Below, piece after piece: positions 5,514 to 6,670 of a DNA stretch of 6,670 nt. Below the pieces are notes generated by a model. It saw only the letters and a program-made list of their open reading frames with translations. It was not told the origin of the DNA and did no database searches. The stretch is from an uncultured Alphaproteobacteria bacterium (GTDB lineage: Bacteria; Pseudomonadota; Alphaproteobacteria; Minwuiales; Minwuiaceae), in the NCBI GenBank assembly GCA_913064755.1, contig CAJYBQ010000190.1:1-6670 (forward strand), read 5' to 3'. How positions within the stretch are numbered: position 1 is the first letter of the stretch; each line of letters starts with the position of its first letter. The translations under genes were made by a program, and so were the position numbers.

Positions 5514-6670
5514 ATGACAATCCACGATCCACGCATTCCGAGCGCGGAGGCAAGCGTCGTCGGCGCGATGCTGCGCCGTCAGGCAGACGCACAGCCCGAC
5601 AAGGTCTTCGCCATCTTCGAGGACGGCAGCCGCTGGACATATGCGGAGACGCTGCACCACGTGTCGCGGGCCGCGGCCGCATTCCGCGACCTGGGGGTCG
5701 AACGTGGCGACCACGTGATGTCCTGGCTGCCCAATGGTCGGGAGGCCGTGCTGACCTGGTTCGGGCTGAACCTGCTTGGCGCGGTCTACGTGCCGGTGAA
5801 CACGAGCTATCGCGGCGGGCTGCTGGAACACGTCGTGGCCCTGTCCGACGCGAAGCTGATGGTCGTCCATTCCCAGTTGATGCCGCGCCTGGGCGATGTG
5901 GCACATGCCGTGCTGACCGACCTGGTCGTGGTCGGCGATACCGCGGCCACGCCGCCATCCGGGCTGACCGCGCATCCGTTCGACCTGCTGGAGAAAGCGG
6001 CACCCCTGGCGGAGGCTGTCGACGTCGTGCCGTGGGACACCCAGTACATCATCTTCACATCAGGCACGACCGGGCCATCGAAGGCGGTGCTGTCGTCCTA
6101 CATCCAGGCCTACAGCATGGGCTGCGATGCCTATGACTTCCTGTCCGGTGAAGACCGCGTGCTGGTGAATCTGCCGCTGTTCCATGTCGGCGGCACGATC
6201 TTCGTCTATGTCATGCTGGCCAAGGGCGGATCAGTCGTCATCGAGGACGGCTTCCGCACCGACGGGTTCTGGGAATCGGTCCGCCGCAACGGCGTCACCA
6301 GCACCTGCCTGGTCGGCGCGATGACCCCGTTCCTGCTGAAACTGCCGTCCAGCAATCGCGACCGTGACCACCCGATGCGCACCATTGTCACCATCCCCTG
6401 GAACGAGGATTCGCTGGCGGTCGGGCAGCGATACGGCATCGACATGTACACCGGCTTCAACATGACCGAGATATCCTCGCCGATCACGTCGGAGGCCAAC
6501 CCGCCGAGCATCGGCACCTGCGGCACCGCGCGCGCGGGCGTCGAGGTACGCGTGGGGGACGAGAATGACTGCGAGGTGCCGCCGGGAACCGTCGGGGAAC
6601 TGATTGTCCGCACCGACCGCCCCTGGGCGATGAACCATGGCTATCACTAGAACCCGGAAGCCACCGCAAA
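5514..6670 (+). pseudogene. CaiC-like acyl-CoA ligase (AMP-binding), interrupted by TAG; 3' end off window
   Basis: ANL-superfamily ligase that activates a carboxylic acid with ATP to an acyl-AMP and then an acyl-CoA. From the ATG at 5514 the motifs occur in order: WTYAETLHHVSRAAAAF (41-57), GDHVMSWLPNGREAVLTWFG (65-84), the ATP-phosphate loop FTSGTTGPSK (181-190), PLFHVGG (221-227), YTGFNMTEISSP (312-323) with the adenylate-contacting TE pair, and PPGTVGELIVRTDRPWAMNH (356-375). The NMTEIS and RTDRPWAMNHGY patterns resemble CaiC-type carnitine/crotonobetaine-CoA ligases and related ATP-dependent acyl-CoA ligases. After GYH (376-378) comes TAG (6648-6650), and the same frame then reads NPEATA, the family's normal continuation of GYYKNPEATA. 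An AAG-to-TAG change is therefore likely. The truncated 378-residue product would lack the ribose-binding Asp motif and the C-terminal lid with the catalytic Lys. Intact members have about 500-550 residues. Substrate unknown. A base-call error is possible. Confidence 0.88.

Noticed and set aside
5424..5975. Long N-terminal extension of the YffB-like protein
   Set aside because: The family N terminus is MWLVHGLKNCDTC. The extension lies antisense to the ligase gene and looks like frame shadow.
1..6670. CRISPR array, tRNA, rRNA, insertion-sequence ends or phage attachment sites
   Set aside because: I saw no regularly spaced repeats, no tRNA-like cloverleaf segment and no transposase or terminal inverted repeats. 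No direct repeats flanking the phage-like trio were recognised by eye.

Overview
The window is high-GC, dense bacterial DNA with mixed strands, short intergenic gaps and Shine-Dalgarno starts. The protein families (a class III CoA-transferase, a TRAP transporter of the DctPQM type, a CaiC-like acyl-CoA ligase and a YffB/ArsC-type thioredoxin-fold protein) fit a heterotrophic proteobacterium, most likely an alphaproteobacterium of Rhodospirillales type. That placement is inferred from gene content and composition; no rRNA or other marker gene is present.

Layout. (1) 1-825, plus strand: the last 274 residues of a CaiB/BaiF class III CoA-transferase whose start lies off the left edge. (2) 826-945: a convergent gap with a long imperfect hairpin that probably terminates transcription from both sides. 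(3) 946-3748, minus strand: a dctPQM-type TRAP operon read right to left as dctP, dctQ, dctM. dctQ and dctM look intact. dctP is broken by a one-base deletion near 3002-3006, and its last 86 residues lie in another frame down to 2745. (4) 3749-3982: an AT-rich divergent control region containing a 17-bp perfect dyad (3934-3950) and a paired CAAATA repeat. (5) 3983-5062, plus strand: three overlapping small genes, namely a 32-residue single-helix membrane peptide, a 66-residue Bbp19-like phage protein, and a 263-residue acidic protein resembling phage capsid-assembly scaffolds. No other phage gene is visible. (6) 5067-5423, minus strand: a YffB-type ArsC-family protein that ends 4 bp from the scaffold-like gene. 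(7) 5514-6670, plus strand: a CaiC-like acyl-CoA ligase with an in-frame TAG at 6648-6650, after which the family sequence continues in the same frame to the window edge.

How the genes may work together. The TRAP system would import an organic anion, the ligase would activate an acid to its CoA thioester with ATP, and the class III CoA-transferase would move CoA between acids. Together they resemble a small catabolic locus for a carboxylic acid, but the substrate cannot be read from the sequence. Both the binding protein and the ligase carry a disabling lesion, so the locus is either decaying or affected by sequence errors. The phage-like trio in its middle is the least ordinary part. Its overlaps, good ribosome sites and private promoter region suggest a maintained unit and not random debris, but its role is unknown.
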